A program made the translations under genes and the position numbers. Below the pieces are notes generated by a model, which saw nothing but the letters and a program-made list of their open reading frames with translations, searched no databases and was not told where the DNA came from. This document shows, one piece after another, positions 36,825 to 45,876 of a DNA stretch of 64,000 nt. Source of the DNA: Xiheibacterium sp038325765 (lineage in GTDB: Bacteria > Myxococcota_A > Polyangia > Nannocystales > Nannocystaceae); contig JBBQJI010000001.1 of assembly GCA_038325765.1 (NCBI GenBank), forward strand, positions 124,001 through 188,000, in the 5' to 3' direction. The stretch's first letter is position 1, and each line of letters opens with the position of its first letter.

Positions 36825-39173
36825 ATGACGACGCGCGCAGCGCTGCTCTGCGGCGTGTTGGCTCTGGCGCCTGCGTGTCGCGGCGAGGGGCCGCCGGTGG
36901 TGGTCGAGGCCGCCGAGGCCACCGACGCGAGCGCGGACCTCCCTCCGGCGACACCCCCACCGCCACCCGATCGCACGCTGTGGTTCGCCGACGGCCCCGG
37001 TCGTGAGGCGATCCTCGCCCGCGAGCGCGACGATCACCCGGCGGCACGGGCCCAGCTCGAGGCCCTGCTGGCCCAGCCCGACGTCGCGCTGTCGGCCGGC
37101 GATCGTGCCGCCGCGCTGCTGCTGCTCGGCCTCGAGGATCTGAAGGACCGCAAGCACGCCGAGGCGGCCACGCGCTTCGCCGAGTGCCGCGTCGCACCGG
37201 TGCTCGCGCCCATCGAGCCGCGGATCCGTCTGCTCGAGGCCCAGGCCCGCCTCGACGCGGGTGATCCCACGGCCGCGCTGGCGCTCGTCGATGGTCTCGA
37301 TCCGAAGTCTGTCGGCGATTCGCCGCTGGCCGGCGATCTGCTCGTCATCCAAGGTGACGCGAGCCTGCGCACCGACGCCATCGCGCGGGCCCACACCGCG
37401 TACCGTCGCTACGCCACCGAGCATCGCGACGGCCCGCGCCGCCACGAGGTCGCCGCGAAGCTCGCCAAGAGCCTGGCCAAGTCCGACGACGCCGAGGCGC
37501 GGCGCGAGGCCGTCGAGATCTACGAGTCGCTGCTCGTCGCGGTGCCGCTGTCCGACTACGCCGAAACCGCCGAGCGTGAGCTCGGCCAGCTGCGCACCGC
37601 CGGCGTCGGTCGCCGTGGCCCCGAGCTCCGGGAGTTCGAGCGCCAGGTGGCGCTGGGCCGCATCGAGGCCATGGTCGATCGCGCGCGCTACACCCAGGCG
37701 GTGCGCGCCGCCGATGCGCTTCTGCGCGAGCCCGGCGTCACCGCCATGGAGCGCTGCGCCGCCCACTTCGCCAAGGGCACCGCAGTCTTCAAGCAGCGGG
37801 ATCGTGCCAAGTCGCGCCCCCACTTCGAGCAGGCGGCCACCCAGTGTCGCGCAGCGGGGCCCCGCGGCCTCGACTTCGCGGTCAAAGCCACGTACCAAGC
37901 CGGGCGCGGCCGCTATGCCGAGGGCAAGTACGAACAGGCCGCGCGCACATTCGAGGCCCTCGCCACCTCGCACGACACCCACACCTACGCCGACGACGCG
38001 TGGGTGCTCGCCGGCGAGTCGTGGGAGGAGGCCGGCGATCGCGACGCGGCCCGCAAGGCGTGGGAGCGCGGGCTCGCGGTGGCGGGCGACATGGCCGAGG
38101 AAGCGCGTCGACGCCTGCTGGTCGCTGCGTTCACCCGGGGCGACGACGCCGAGGCGCTGCGTCTGGCCGAGTCGGGGCTCGCCGCGAAGTGGCTGACGCC
38201 GATCGAGCGCGGCAAGCTCCACTACTTCCGGGGGCGCGCCCTCGCGCGCAGCGGACGGATGGATGAGGCCCGCGCCGCATGGCTCGAGGTCCTCGCCGTC
38301 GCGCCGCTCGACTACCCGGCCCTACAGGCCCTGTCGCGCTTGCGCGAGCAGGGTGACGTCGTGTGGGCCCAGGCCGTCGCCGCGATGCACCGACCCGCCG
38401 CGGGCACGAGCACCGGCGCAGGCGCGACCCCACGCAGCGAGGCCGCGTTGGTGCTCGCGAAGCTCGGGCTGGGCACGTGGGCGCAAGAAGAGCTCCGCGC
38501 CGCCGACATCGGTGGCTGGCCGGCGGTGATGGTGCTCAACCAAGCCGGGCTGTACGGCGGCGCGCAGCGGCTCGTCGCCAGCATGGGCACGGCGTGGCGC
38601 CAGGTGCCGCCTGCCGCCGACGCGACCCCGTGGAAGGCCGCGTATCCGCGGCCGTTCGTCGAGATCATCGAGCCCGGTGAGAGCACCGCCGGCGTGCCGC
38701 AGTGGCTCACCTACGCGATCATGCAGACCGAGAGCCGCTTCGAGCCCCGGGCGACGTCGTTCGCCGGCGCGCGCGGCCTCGTGCAGCTGATGCCGTCGAC
38801 GGCGAAGTCGGTCGCGCGCGACCTCGGCGTCGATCTGCGTGACGACGAGGTCCTCTACGATCCGGCGACCAACCTGGCGCTCGGTATCCATCACCTCGGA
38901 TCGCTCGTGGCCCGCTTCGGCGGCGGCGACGGTGCCGTCGCGCTGGCGATCCCGAGCTACAACGCGGGCGCGGGCGCGGTCGATCGATGGCTGGGTGTCC
39001 GCGGCACCTTGGACCTCGACGTCTTCATCGAGGGCATCCCGTACGACGAGACCCGCAAGTACACCCAGTCGGTGCTGGGGCGGTGGCTGGCGTATCGCGT
39101 GCTCTACGGGACCGCCGACGATCTGCGCGATCGCCTGCCGTATCTGGCGCTCACGATCAGAGCTAGCCCGTGA
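36825..39173 (+). CDS. Soluble-lytic-transglycosylase-like lipoprotein
   Basis: 782 residues. Lipobox LAPAC, Cys18, then a Pro-rich linker. Long helical TPR/superhelix region from about 60 to 600, as in Slt70. The catalytic SLT domain is C-terminal: catalytic Glu636 in MQTESRFEP, then GARGLVQLMPSTAKSVA, DPATNLALGIHHLG, YNAGAGAVDRWL and YTQSVLGRW. It cleaves the MurNAc-GlcNAc bond in the periplasm. The ATG at 36825 is set by the lipobox; a longer frame lies inside the GGDEF gene. Confidence 0.93.
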   Translation: MTTRAALLCGVLALAPACRGEGPPVVVEAAEATDASADLPPATPPPPPDRTLWFADGPGREAILARERDDHPAARAQLEALLAQPDVALSAGDRAAALLLLGLEDLKDRKHAEAATRFAECRVAPVLAPIEPRIRLLEAQARLDAGDPTAALALVDGLDPKSVGDSPLAGDLLVIQGDASLRTDAIARAHTAYRRYATEHRDGPRRHEVAAKLAKSLAKSDDAEARREAVEIYESLLVAVPLSDYAETAERELGQLRTAGVGRRGPELREFERQVALGRIEAMVDRARYTQAVRAADALLREPGVTAMERCAAHFAKGTAVFKQRDRAKSRPHFEQAATQCRAAGPRGLDFAVKATYQAGRGRYAEGKYEQAARTFEALATSHDTHTYADDAWVLAGESWEEAGDRDAARKAWERGLAVAGDMAEEARRRLLVAAFTRGDDAEALRLAESGLAAKWLTPIERGKLHYFRGRALARSGRMDEARAAWLEVLAVAPLDYPALQALSRLREQGDVVWAQAVAAMHRPAAGTSTGAGATPRSEAALVLAKLGLGTWAQEELRAADIGGWPAVMVLNQAGLYGGAQRLVASMGTAWRQVPPAADATPWKAAYPRPFVEIIEPGESTAGVPQWLTYAIMQTESRFEPRATSFAGARGLVQLMPSTAKSVARDLGVDLRDDEVLYDPATNLALGIHHLGSLVARFGGGDGAVALAIPSYNAGAGAVDRWLGVRGTLDLDVFIEGIPYDETRKYTQSVLGRWLAYRVLYGTADDLRDRLPYLALTIRASP

Positions 39174-39207
39174 GCTCCGCTCCCGGGTGGTGCGGACGCC
39201 GTGAGCC

Positions 39208-39987
39208 TCAAGGGCCCAGGGCGCGGGCGCCACCTGTGTTGCCGGTGAGCGCGTCCTTCGCGAGCTTGCGCTCCACGCCGCGGATCTTCGCCGTGAAAAA
39301 CGCCTCGGCGCCGGCGTAGAGGCAGACGAACGTCCACACCGGCGACAGGTGGGTGATCCAGGCCAGGCTCCACACCGCGAACACCAGCGAGGCCCGGCCG
39401 ACGTCGCCGTTGAGCAGCTGGCCGGTGCCGGGTAGAAACAGGCTCAGCAGGCCCGCGGTGACCGGCAGCCGCGGCTCGTCGCCCTCGTCATCGAAGCCGG
39501 AATCGAACCCGGCGGCCTCGGCGAGAATGCCCTGCTCGCCGAGCTCCACGGCGGTGTTGCGGAACAACGCCTCGAGCCGCTGCTTCTCGCCGAGCGGCAG
39601 GCGATAGTGCTTGGCCGCGCCGCCGGCCTCGACGAGTTCGCCGGCCTGGACCATCGCGTCGATCGACGTCTCGAGATCCTGGCGCGGCCGCGCGATGATC
39701 CGCGCACATCCATCGAGTGTGATGTGATCGACGCGCGGGTCGGAGAGGATCGCGAGGATCTGGGCCCGCACCGGCATCGGCGGCGGCGGCTCGACCACCG
39801 GCTCGCGATCGCGGGCCGTGAAGTCCCAGCCTGCCCGCGACGGCGACGCGACGCGGTCAGAACGGGGCGACGCCGACTCACCCTCGCGCAGATCGGCGCC
39901 TCGCGCCGCGGGCACGTCATCGGGTGCGCCACGGCGCAGCCGACCGAGTCGGCTCGACCATCGCCCGCGGCCGCCCGCCTGGCTCAT
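39208..39987 (-). CDS. TM2-like membrane protein with winged-helix-like middle
   Basis: 259 residues. Residues 1-75 are Arg/Gly/Ser-rich. A folded middle (about 80-175: MPVRAQILAILSDPRVDHIT, DLETSIDAMVQAGELVEAGG, YRLPLGEKQRLEALF) reads like a helix-turn-helix or small helical domain. The C-terminus has LLSLFLPGTGQLLNGDVGRA, the proline-glycine pattern of TM2-type domains, and two membrane segments. Function unknown. It lies 157 bases after dapD. Confidence 0.66.
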   Translation of the reverse strand: MSQAGGRGRWSSRLGRLRRGAPDDVPAARGADLREGESASPRSDRVASPSRAGWDFTARDREPVVEPPPPMPVRAQILAILSDPRVDHITLDGCARIIARPRQDLETSIDAMVQAGELVEAGGAAKHYRLPLGEKQRLEALFRNTAVELGEQGILAEAAGFDSGFDDEGDEPRLPVTAGLLSLFLPGTGQLLNGDVGRASLVFAVWSLAWITHLSPVWTFVCLYAGAEAFFTAKIRGVERKLAKDALTGNTGGARALGP

Positions 39988-40144
39988 CGTGAAACGCTCC
40001 CGTTCGCCTGATCCACCACGGTCTCGCCCTGCGAGGGTAGCAGTCCACCGCCGCAGTCGCCACGACTGCCCCGCGGAGGGCTGTCGCCCGGACCGAAACG
40101 GGGATTCGCTCGCGGCCCGCAGCCTCTGCGCGGTGGGGCAGGGC

Positions 40145-40984
40145 TCACACCGGGACGTCGAAGCTGCGCAGCGCCTCGTTGAGGCTGGTGCGCAGCTCGG
40201 TGCTCTCCTTGCGGTATCCGATGAGAAGCGCGCATGCGATCTGGAACTCACCGGCGGGGAAGCGCCGTGCGCGGGTGCCCGGCACGACGACGGCGCGCGG
40301 CGGCACCCGTCCCTTCGACGTCACGGGCCGCTCGCCGGTCACATCGATGATCGGTGTCGACGCGGTGAGCACGACGTTGGCCCCGAGCACCGCCTCACGC
40401 TCGACCCGCACCCCCTCGACGACGATCGCGCGCGAGCCGATGAAGCAGCCATCTTCGATCACCACCGGCGACGCCGACGGGGGCTCGAGGACACCACCGA
40501 GGCCGACGCCCCCCGACAGGTGCACGTTGCGGCCGACCTGAGCGCAGCTGCCCACGGTCGCCCAGGTGTCGACCATCGTGCCGGCGCCGACCCACGCGCC
40601 GATGTTCACGTAGCTCGGCATCAGGATCGCGCCGCGCTCGATGTGCGCGCCGAACCGCGCGGTGGCGGGCGGTACGGCCCGCACGCCCAGCTCGGCCCAG
40701 CCGCGCTTGAGCGGGATCTTGTCGTAGTACTCGAACGGCCCGACCTCGAGCGTCTCCATCCCGCGCACTCCGAAGTACAGCAAGATGGCCTGCTTCACCC
40801 ACGCGTGGACCTGCCACTCGCCGCCTGGCTCGGCGGGCGGCGTGGCGACGCGCACGAGCCCGCGGTCGAGGGCTTCGATGGTGTCGTGCACGGCGCGCTG
40901 CGTCGCCGGCTCGGCGAGCAGCGCCCGGTCGGCGAATGCAGCCTCGATGTGCGCGCGCAGGGTCTCGATGTCGGGCTCGGTCAC
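40145..40984 (-). CDS. dapD: Tetrahydrodipicolinate N-succinyltransferase
   Basis: 279 residues, close to E. coli DapD (274). Left-handed beta-helix of hexapeptide repeats in the middle (GAHIERGAILMPSYVNIGAWVG), with the family motifs GTMVDTWATVGSCAQVG, NVHLSGGVGLGGVLEP and ENCFIGSRA-like EDGCFIGSRAIVVEG. N-terminal helical domain (EAAFADRALL...) is present. It carries out the succinylation step to diaminopimelate and lysine in the cytosol. The GTG at 40984 removes a short Ser/Pro-rich extension. Other dap genes are not in the window. Confidence 0.96.
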   Translation of the reverse strand: MTEPDIETLRAHIEAAFADRALLAEPATQRAVHDTIEALDRGLVRVATPPAEPGGEWQVHAWVKQAILLYFGVRGMETLEVGPFEYYDKIPLKRGWAELGVRAVPPATARFGAHIERGAILMPSYVNIGAWVGAGTMVDTWATVGSCAQVGRNVHLSGGVGLGGVLEPPSASPVVIEDGCFIGSRAIVVEGVRVEREAVLGANVVLTASTPIIDVTGERPVTSKGRVPPRAVVVPGTRARRFPAGEFQIACALLIGYRKESTELRTSLNEALRSFDVPV

Positions 40985-41023
40985 CCGGCGTTCTTCGCAC
41001 GAAGGCGCGGGGGGCGACAAGCG

Positions 41024-41767
41024 TCAGGCGGCGCGGCGCTCGACCACCGTGGTGTCGAGGTCCTGCAGGATGCGAGTGCGGCGCAGCGCGGCGCGGACGG
41101 CAAGGCCCGAGAGCAGCACGTCGAGGGCGCTCTCGGGTCGCATCGGCGCCGATACCGTGGGATCGACCGCGCGCACGGATCCGTCGTCGGCGAACGCCGC
41201 CTGCAGCAGTCGCATCGCGCCGAGGTGCTCGCCGGGCACCACCGCATCGGGGGGCATCAGGCCGAAGCCGGCGCGCCAGCGCTCGCGTGCACCGGACGGG
41301 ATCGCGAGGCTGCACACACGGGCGCGCAGCTCGGCCGTGTGCGGCGACTCCTCGCGCGCACCGAAGGCCGCGTCGAGCAGCACCGCCACTGCCCCCTCGT
41401 CCGCCGCCGTGCGCGAGGATTGTCCGGCCCCGAGCATGAGCAGCTGCGAAGGGTCGAGGGCCGGCGTGACGAGCTGCGCGAGCGGGTGTGCCGGTCGCAG
41501 GCGCGAGGGCCAGCGCGGCGGCGTGAGTCCGGTCGCGGCGCCGAGCTCGGCCTCGAACGTCTGCAGCAGCGCGAGGGCTCCGGGCTCGCCGGTGGCCACG
41601 GCGTGGGCTCGGACGAGCGCCACCGACCACCGCCCCCGGCCCGGGCCGGCGGTGGCCAGCAGATCGAGCATCGGCGGCTGATCCTCGGCGAACAGCACCC
41701 GCCACTGCCTGGCGAAGCCGCGGCACGCGGGCGACGACGATGCGTGGCGCGGCGAGGACCAAGACAT
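41024..41767 (-). CDS. Hypothetical protein, 247 aa
   Basis: A Leu/Ala/Arg-rich, mostly helical soluble protein with no signal peptide or recognisable motif. Segments such as GRWSVALVRAHAVATGEPGAL and GEHLGAMRLLQAAFAD look like repeats. It ends 39 bases before dapD on the same strand and is divergent from the NtrC-like gene. I do not recognise it. Confidence 0.5.
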   Translation of the reverse strand: MSWSSPRHASSSPACRGFARQWRVLFAEDQPPMLDLLATAGPGRGRWSVALVRAHAVATGEPGALALLQTFEAELGAATGLTPPRWPSRLRPAHPLAQLVTPALDPSQLLMLGAGQSSRTAADEGAVAVLLDAAFGAREESPHTAELRARVCSLAIPSGARERWRAGFGLMPPDAVVPGEHLGAMRLLQAAFADDGSVRAVDPTVSAPMRPESALDVLLSGLAVRAALRRTRILQDLDTTVVERRAA

Positions 41768-41902
41768 GCCGCGGTCATCGTCCGCGCCGTGGTGGGACTT
41801 GAGCCGACGCGTGCGGCCCGAGTCCGCACGATCTTCCGAGCGTCGGGGTTGCCGCGGGTCGATGACCACCCAATAGACCGATTGCACCCCGAGGTAGACC
41901 CC

Positions 41903-42775
41903 ATGCAGGCCGCAGACTTCTCACCCAAATTCCCCGAGTCGATCGCCGACGCCCGTTTCCGCTCCAGCCCGCCGGTATATCTCGGCCACTCGGCCGCAGC
42001 GCGCCGGGTGCAGGCCGTGATCCAGCGAGCGGTCCGCACCAACCTGCCCGTGCTCCTCGTGGGCGGGGCCGGCACCGGCAAGGAGACCATCGCCCGCATC
42101 CTCTATCACTTCGGTGGTGGCGAGGTGCCGAGCATGGAGGTCGTCCGCGGCAACGAGCAGCCACGTCTGCTGAATCTGGGGGCATTCACCTACCTGAGCC
42201 GTCTCGAGGATCTCTCGCTCGAAGAGCAGGCGCGTCTGCCGGCGCTGACTGGCCTGGGCCGCATCGTGATCGGCACCCGCCTGCGCCCCGAGAGCGAAGA
42301 GGGCCACAACCGGCTCCACCCGCAGATCGTCCGCTGGGCTTCCGGCATCCGCATCGACGTGCCGAGCCTCTCCGAGCGCATCGAAGACCTCGAGATGATG
42401 GCCATGGACATCATCGCCAAGACCCCGGCCAAGCGCCCGATCGGCGGCATCGCCGATGGCGCCCTCGATTGCCTGCGTAGCTATCGCTGGCCGAACAACG
42501 GCGACGAACTCACCGAGGTCCTCACCCAGGCGATCTCGATCGGAACCGGCGAGGTCATCGAGCTGCGAGATCTGCCCTCGCGCCTGCGCGTCCGCGACGT
42601 GCACAACGTCCGCGCCGAGTCGCCCGAGCGTCAGCTGTGCCTCGAGGAGGCCGAGAAGCAGGCCATCCGTCGCGCGCTCAACTACGCCCGCGGCAATCGT
42701 CGTAAGGCCGCGCGCCTGCTCCACATCGGCAAGACCACGCTGTACCGCAAGCTCAAGCAGTACGACCTCGAGTAG
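41903..42775 (+). CDS. Degenerate NtrC-like AAA+ protein with Fis helix-turn-helix
   Basis: 290 residues. It aligns with the AAA+ and DNA-binding parts of sigma-54 activators. Walker A is GGAGTGKE (54-61). The sigma-54-contacting GAFTGA loop is absent: residue 93 onwards reads LGAFTYLSRLEDLSLEEQARL, which is the Walker B zone, but the DE pair is replaced by SR. Sensor II (usually WPGNVREL) is WPNNGDEL. The C-terminal Fis HTH is intact (248-288: LEEAEKQAIRRALNYARGNR, then AARLLHIGKTTLYRKLKQYDL). So it probably binds DNA but cannot open sigma-54 promoters. There is no receiver domain. Confidence 0.85.
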   Translation: MQAADFSPKFPESIADARFRSSPPVYLGHSAAARRVQAVIQRAVRTNLPVLLVGGAGTGKETIARILYHFGGGEVPSMEVVRGNEQPRLLNLGAFTYLSRLEDLSLEEQARLPALTGLGRIVIGTRLRPESEEGHNRLHPQIVRWASGIRIDVPSLSERIEDLEMMAMDIIAKTPAKRPIGGIADGALDCLRSYRWPNNGDELTEVLTQAISIGTGEVIELRDLPSRLRVRDVHNVRAESPERQLCLEEAEKQAIRRALNYARGNRRKAARLLHIGKTTLYRKLKQYDLE

Positions 42776-42926
42776 TCGGTCCTCTCGCCGCTGCATCTCG
42801 CGCCCGCCCGTGCCCCACGCACCGGCGGGCGCGCTGCGTTCGTGCTCTGGGGTTGTGCGCCGACGGGTCGCGGACCATCCTTGTCGCCCGGCCAGGGCCT
42901 GTGGGCCCGCCGCGAAGCGCCCACCG

Positions 42927-45494
42927 ATGTCCGCCGCCGCCCCCGTCAGCAAGCTCTCCGACTGGATCCCACCCGGGCGAACGCGCGACGCCGATGTGAT
43001 CCTCGAGCGGTTCCTGGGCTGGCTCGCGACCACTGGTCTCGAGCCGTACCCCGCCCAAGAAGAGGCGATCTTGGAGCTCGTCGGAGGCCGCCACGTCGTG
43101 CTCGCCACGCCGACCGGATCGGGCAAGTCGCTGGTCGCCCTGGCGCTGCATTTCAAGGCGATGTGCGAGGGCCGGCGGTGCTTCTACACCTCGCCGATCA
43201 AGGCGCTGGTCAACGAGAAATTCTTCGATCTCTGTGATCAGCTCGGCGCCGCCAACGTCGGCATGCTCACCGGTGACGCCAGCATCAACGCCGGCGCCAG
43301 CATCATCTGTTGCACCGCCGAGGTGCTCGCCAACCTCGCGCTGCGCGACGGGGCGTCGACCGCGGTCGACTACATCGTGATGGACGAGTTCCACTTCTAC
43401 TCGGACCCCGACCGCGGCATCGCCTGGCAGATCCCACTCATCACCGTGCCGCACGCCCGGTTCTTGCTCATGTCGGCGACGCTCGGCGACATGTCGGCGT
43501 TCGAGAACGGCCTGAAGTCGTACACGGGGGCCGAGGTCGCCATCGTGCGCTCGGAGCAGCGTCCGGTGCCGCTCGACTGGGAGTGGCGCGAGACGCCGCT
43601 GCACGAGACCATCGGCGATCTCACCGGGCTCGAGCGGGCGCCGGTGTACGTCGTCAGCTTCACGCAGCGCGAGTGTGCCGACATCGCCCAGGATCTCATG
43701 TCGGTGAACCTGTGCAGCCGCGAGCGCAAGGACGCGATCGCGGCGGCGACCGCTGGGGTCCGCTTCGACTCCGTCTATGGCCCGGAGATCAAGAAGCTGA
43801 TCCGCCACGGCGTGGGCCTGCACCACGCCGGGATCCTCCCCAAGTACCGCAGCGTGGTCGAGCGCCTCGCCCAGCGCGGCCTGCTCGAGATCATCGCCGG
43901 CACCGACACCTTGGGTGTCGGCGTGAACGTCCCGATTCGCTCGGTGCTGTTCACCAAGCTGTGCAAGTTCGACGGCAGCAAGACCCGTGTGCTGTCGGTG
44001 CGCGACTTCAAGCAGATCGCCGGACGGGCCGGGCGCAAGGGGTTCGACAGCCAGGGCTGGGTGCTGGCGCAGGCGCCCGAGCACATGATCGAGAACCTGC
44101 GGCTCGAGGCCAAGGCCGGCAAGAAGAAATTCGTGCGCAAGCAGCCGCCTGCCCGCGGCTTCGTGCCCTGGGATCGGAGCACGTTCGAGAAGCTGCAAAA
44201 CGGCCAACCCGAGCCGCTGCAGTCGCGCTTCGAGATCACCCACGGCATGCTGCTCACGGTGCTCGTTCGCGAGGTGGATCCGCTGCAGCGTCACGGTGGC
44301 TACCGCCGCATCGTCGAGCTCATCGCCAACAGCTACGAGCGCGCGGGGGCGCGGACTCGGCATCGCCGTCAGGCCGCGCAGATCCTCCGCGAGCTGCGGG
44401 CGGCCGGCGTGGTCGAGCTGGTGCCCGACGTCCGCCGCGGCCGCCCCGCGCTGCGGGTCAGCGAGCTGCTGCAGGCCGATTTTTCGCTGCACCACACGCT
44501 GTCGCTGTACCTGCTCGATGCGCTCGCACAGCTCGATCCCACCGCGCCGACCCACACCCTCGACGTGCTCTCGATGGTCGAGTCGATCCTCGAGAGCCCG
44601 CAGGCGGTCTTGCTGCGCCAGGTCGACAAGCTCAAGGGCGAGCTCATCGCCCAGCTCAAGGCCGACGGCGTCGAGTACGAGGAGCGGATGGAGGCGCTCG
44701 AGAAGGTCGAGCACCCCAAGCCGCTGTCGGACTTCATCTACGCCGCCTACGACGGCTTTCGCGTGCGCCACCCGTGGGTGGCCCGCGAGAACGTCAAGCC
44801 CAAGTCGATCGCCCGCGACATGTTCGAGCGCTCGTTGGGCTTTGGTGGCTACGTCAAGGAGTACGGCCTGCAGCGCAGCGAGGGCGTGCTGCTGCGCTAC
44901 CTGACCCAGGTCTACAAGGCGCTGCTGCAGAACGTGCCCGAGGGCATGAAGGACGAGTCGTTGCTCGAGCTGGAGACGTGGCTGTTCGCGCTGCTCTCGC
45001 GCGTCGACAACACGCTGCTGCTCGAGTGGGAGCGGATGTTGGCGGTCTCGCGGGGCGAGCTCGACACCGCGGTGCTGCGCACGGGCGGCGACGATGCTGC
45101 GGTCGGGATGCCCGATCCCGCTGCGGACCCGCGGCGCTTCGGTGCCCGCATCCGCGCCGAGCTCCACGCCCTGGTCGCCGCGATCGCCAAGGGCGACGGC
45201 GAGGACGTGCTCACCGTCATCCGCCACGAGCCCGCGGATCCGTGGACGCTCGAGCGCCTGGAGGCCGCGGTGGCGCCGTACTTCGAGGAGCACACGACGC
45301 TCGACACGTCACCGCGCGCGCGGCTGACTCACCTCACGGATTTGCGCGAGGTGGCGCCGCGGCAGTGGGTCGTGCGCCAGACCCTCGTCGATGGCGAGGG
45401 GGACACGTCGTGGATGATCGAGTGTGAGATCGATCTGCGGGACGTCGCGGAGTATGAGGGTCCGCTGCTGCGGCTGCGGCGGATCGCGAGCTGA
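42927..45494 (+). CDS. Ski2-like DEAD/DEAH-box helicase with DUF3516-like C-terminus
   Basis: 855 residues. RecA1: Walker A ATPTGSGKS (about 60-68), TSPIKALVNEKF, motif II DEFH (IVMDEFHFYSDPDRG, near 152), MSATLGD. RecA2: YVVSFTQRECADIAQ, GVGLHHAGILPKYR, TDTLGVGVNVPIRSVLF and motif VI QIAGRAGRKG (about 364-373). The long C-terminal part (about 470-855) resembles DUF3516, seen in actinobacterial Ski2-like helicases. An RNA helicase role is inferred from the Ski2/Mtr4 pattern. Start set by the N-terminal KLSDWIPPGRTRDADVILERF. Confidence 0.9.
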   Translation: MSAAAPVSKLSDWIPPGRTRDADVILERFLGWLATTGLEPYPAQEEAILELVGGRHVVLATPTGSGKSLVALALHFKAMCEGRRCFYTSPIKALVNEKFFDLCDQLGAANVGMLTGDASINAGASIICCTAEVLANLALRDGASTAVDYIVMDEFHFYSDPDRGIAWQIPLITVPHARFLLMSATLGDMSAFENGLKSYTGAEVAIVRSEQRPVPLDWEWRETPLHETIGDLTGLERAPVYVVSFTQRECADIAQDLMSVNLCSRERKDAIAAATAGVRFDSVYGPEIKKLIRHGVGLHHAGILPKYRSVVERLAQRGLLEIIAGTDTLGVGVNVPIRSVLFTKLCKFDGSKTRVLSVRDFKQIAGRAGRKGFDSQGWVLAQAPEHMIENLRLEAKAGKKKFVRKQPPARGFVPWDRSTFEKLQNGQPEPLQSRFEITHGMLLTVLVREVDPLQRHGGYRRIVELIANSYERAGARTRHRRQAAQILRELRAAGVVELVPDVRRGRPALRVSELLQADFSLHHTLSLYLLDALAQLDPTAPTHTLDVLSMVESILESPQAVLLRQVDKLKGELIAQLKADGVEYEERMEALEKVEHPKPLSDFIYAAYDGFRVRHPWVARENVKPKSIARDMFERSLGFGGYVKEYGLQRSEGVLLRYLTQVYKALLQNVPEGMKDESLLELETWLFALLSRVDNTLLLEWERMLAVSRGELDTAVLRTGGDDAAVGMPDPAADPRRFGARIRAELHALVAAIAKGDGEDVLTVIRHEPADPWTLERLEAAVAPYFEEHTTLDTSPRARLTHLTDLREVAPRQWVVRQTLVDGEGDTSWMIECEIDLRDVAEYEGPLLRLRRIAS

Positions 45495-45519
45495 GAGAGC
45501 GACAGCGATCGGTAGGGGG

Positions 45520-45696
45520 AAGGCCCCGCCGGGCTTTGCTCGGTGGAAGGGGGACCTGGTCGAGCACGACGACCCCGCGACGGCGCGCACGCTCGCGGAG
45601 CAGGCGCTCGCATCGCCCGCGATCCCCGAGCGCAGTCGGACCGAAGCGAACGAGGTGCTGAAGCGACTCGACGCGGGCACGACCCCAGCCCCGTGA
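45520..45696 (+). pseudogene. Orphan C-terminal gene fragment
   Basis: About 58 codons with near-total G/C third positions, ending at TGA. It reads KAPPGFARWKGDLVEHDDPA then TARTLAEQALASPAIPERSR, helical and TPR-like. There is no start codon in a sensible place before the helicase stop, so this seems the 3' end of a gene whose front was lost. The region from 45697 to the next start holds nothing else I can support. Confidence 0.4.
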
Positions 45697-45876
45697 TCCC
45701 GACGGCCCATCCGATGCGGCGCGCCGCCGGTGGAGCGCCGGTCGCCACGGTCTCGTCCCGCAGGCCCGGATTTCCGGCCCGCAAGCCCCGTGTTCACCCA
45801 CTCCCGCGCCGCGCGAAAGTGCGCCGGCGAGGCACGTGCGCATCGCCCCCGCGCTTGCGATACTCGCATCCGCACG

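Noticed and set aside
39488..39508. T-arm-like sequence GGGTTCGATTCC on the minus strand, as in a tRNA
   Set aside because: It lies inside a coding frame and no matching acceptor, D or anticodon stems are found around it.
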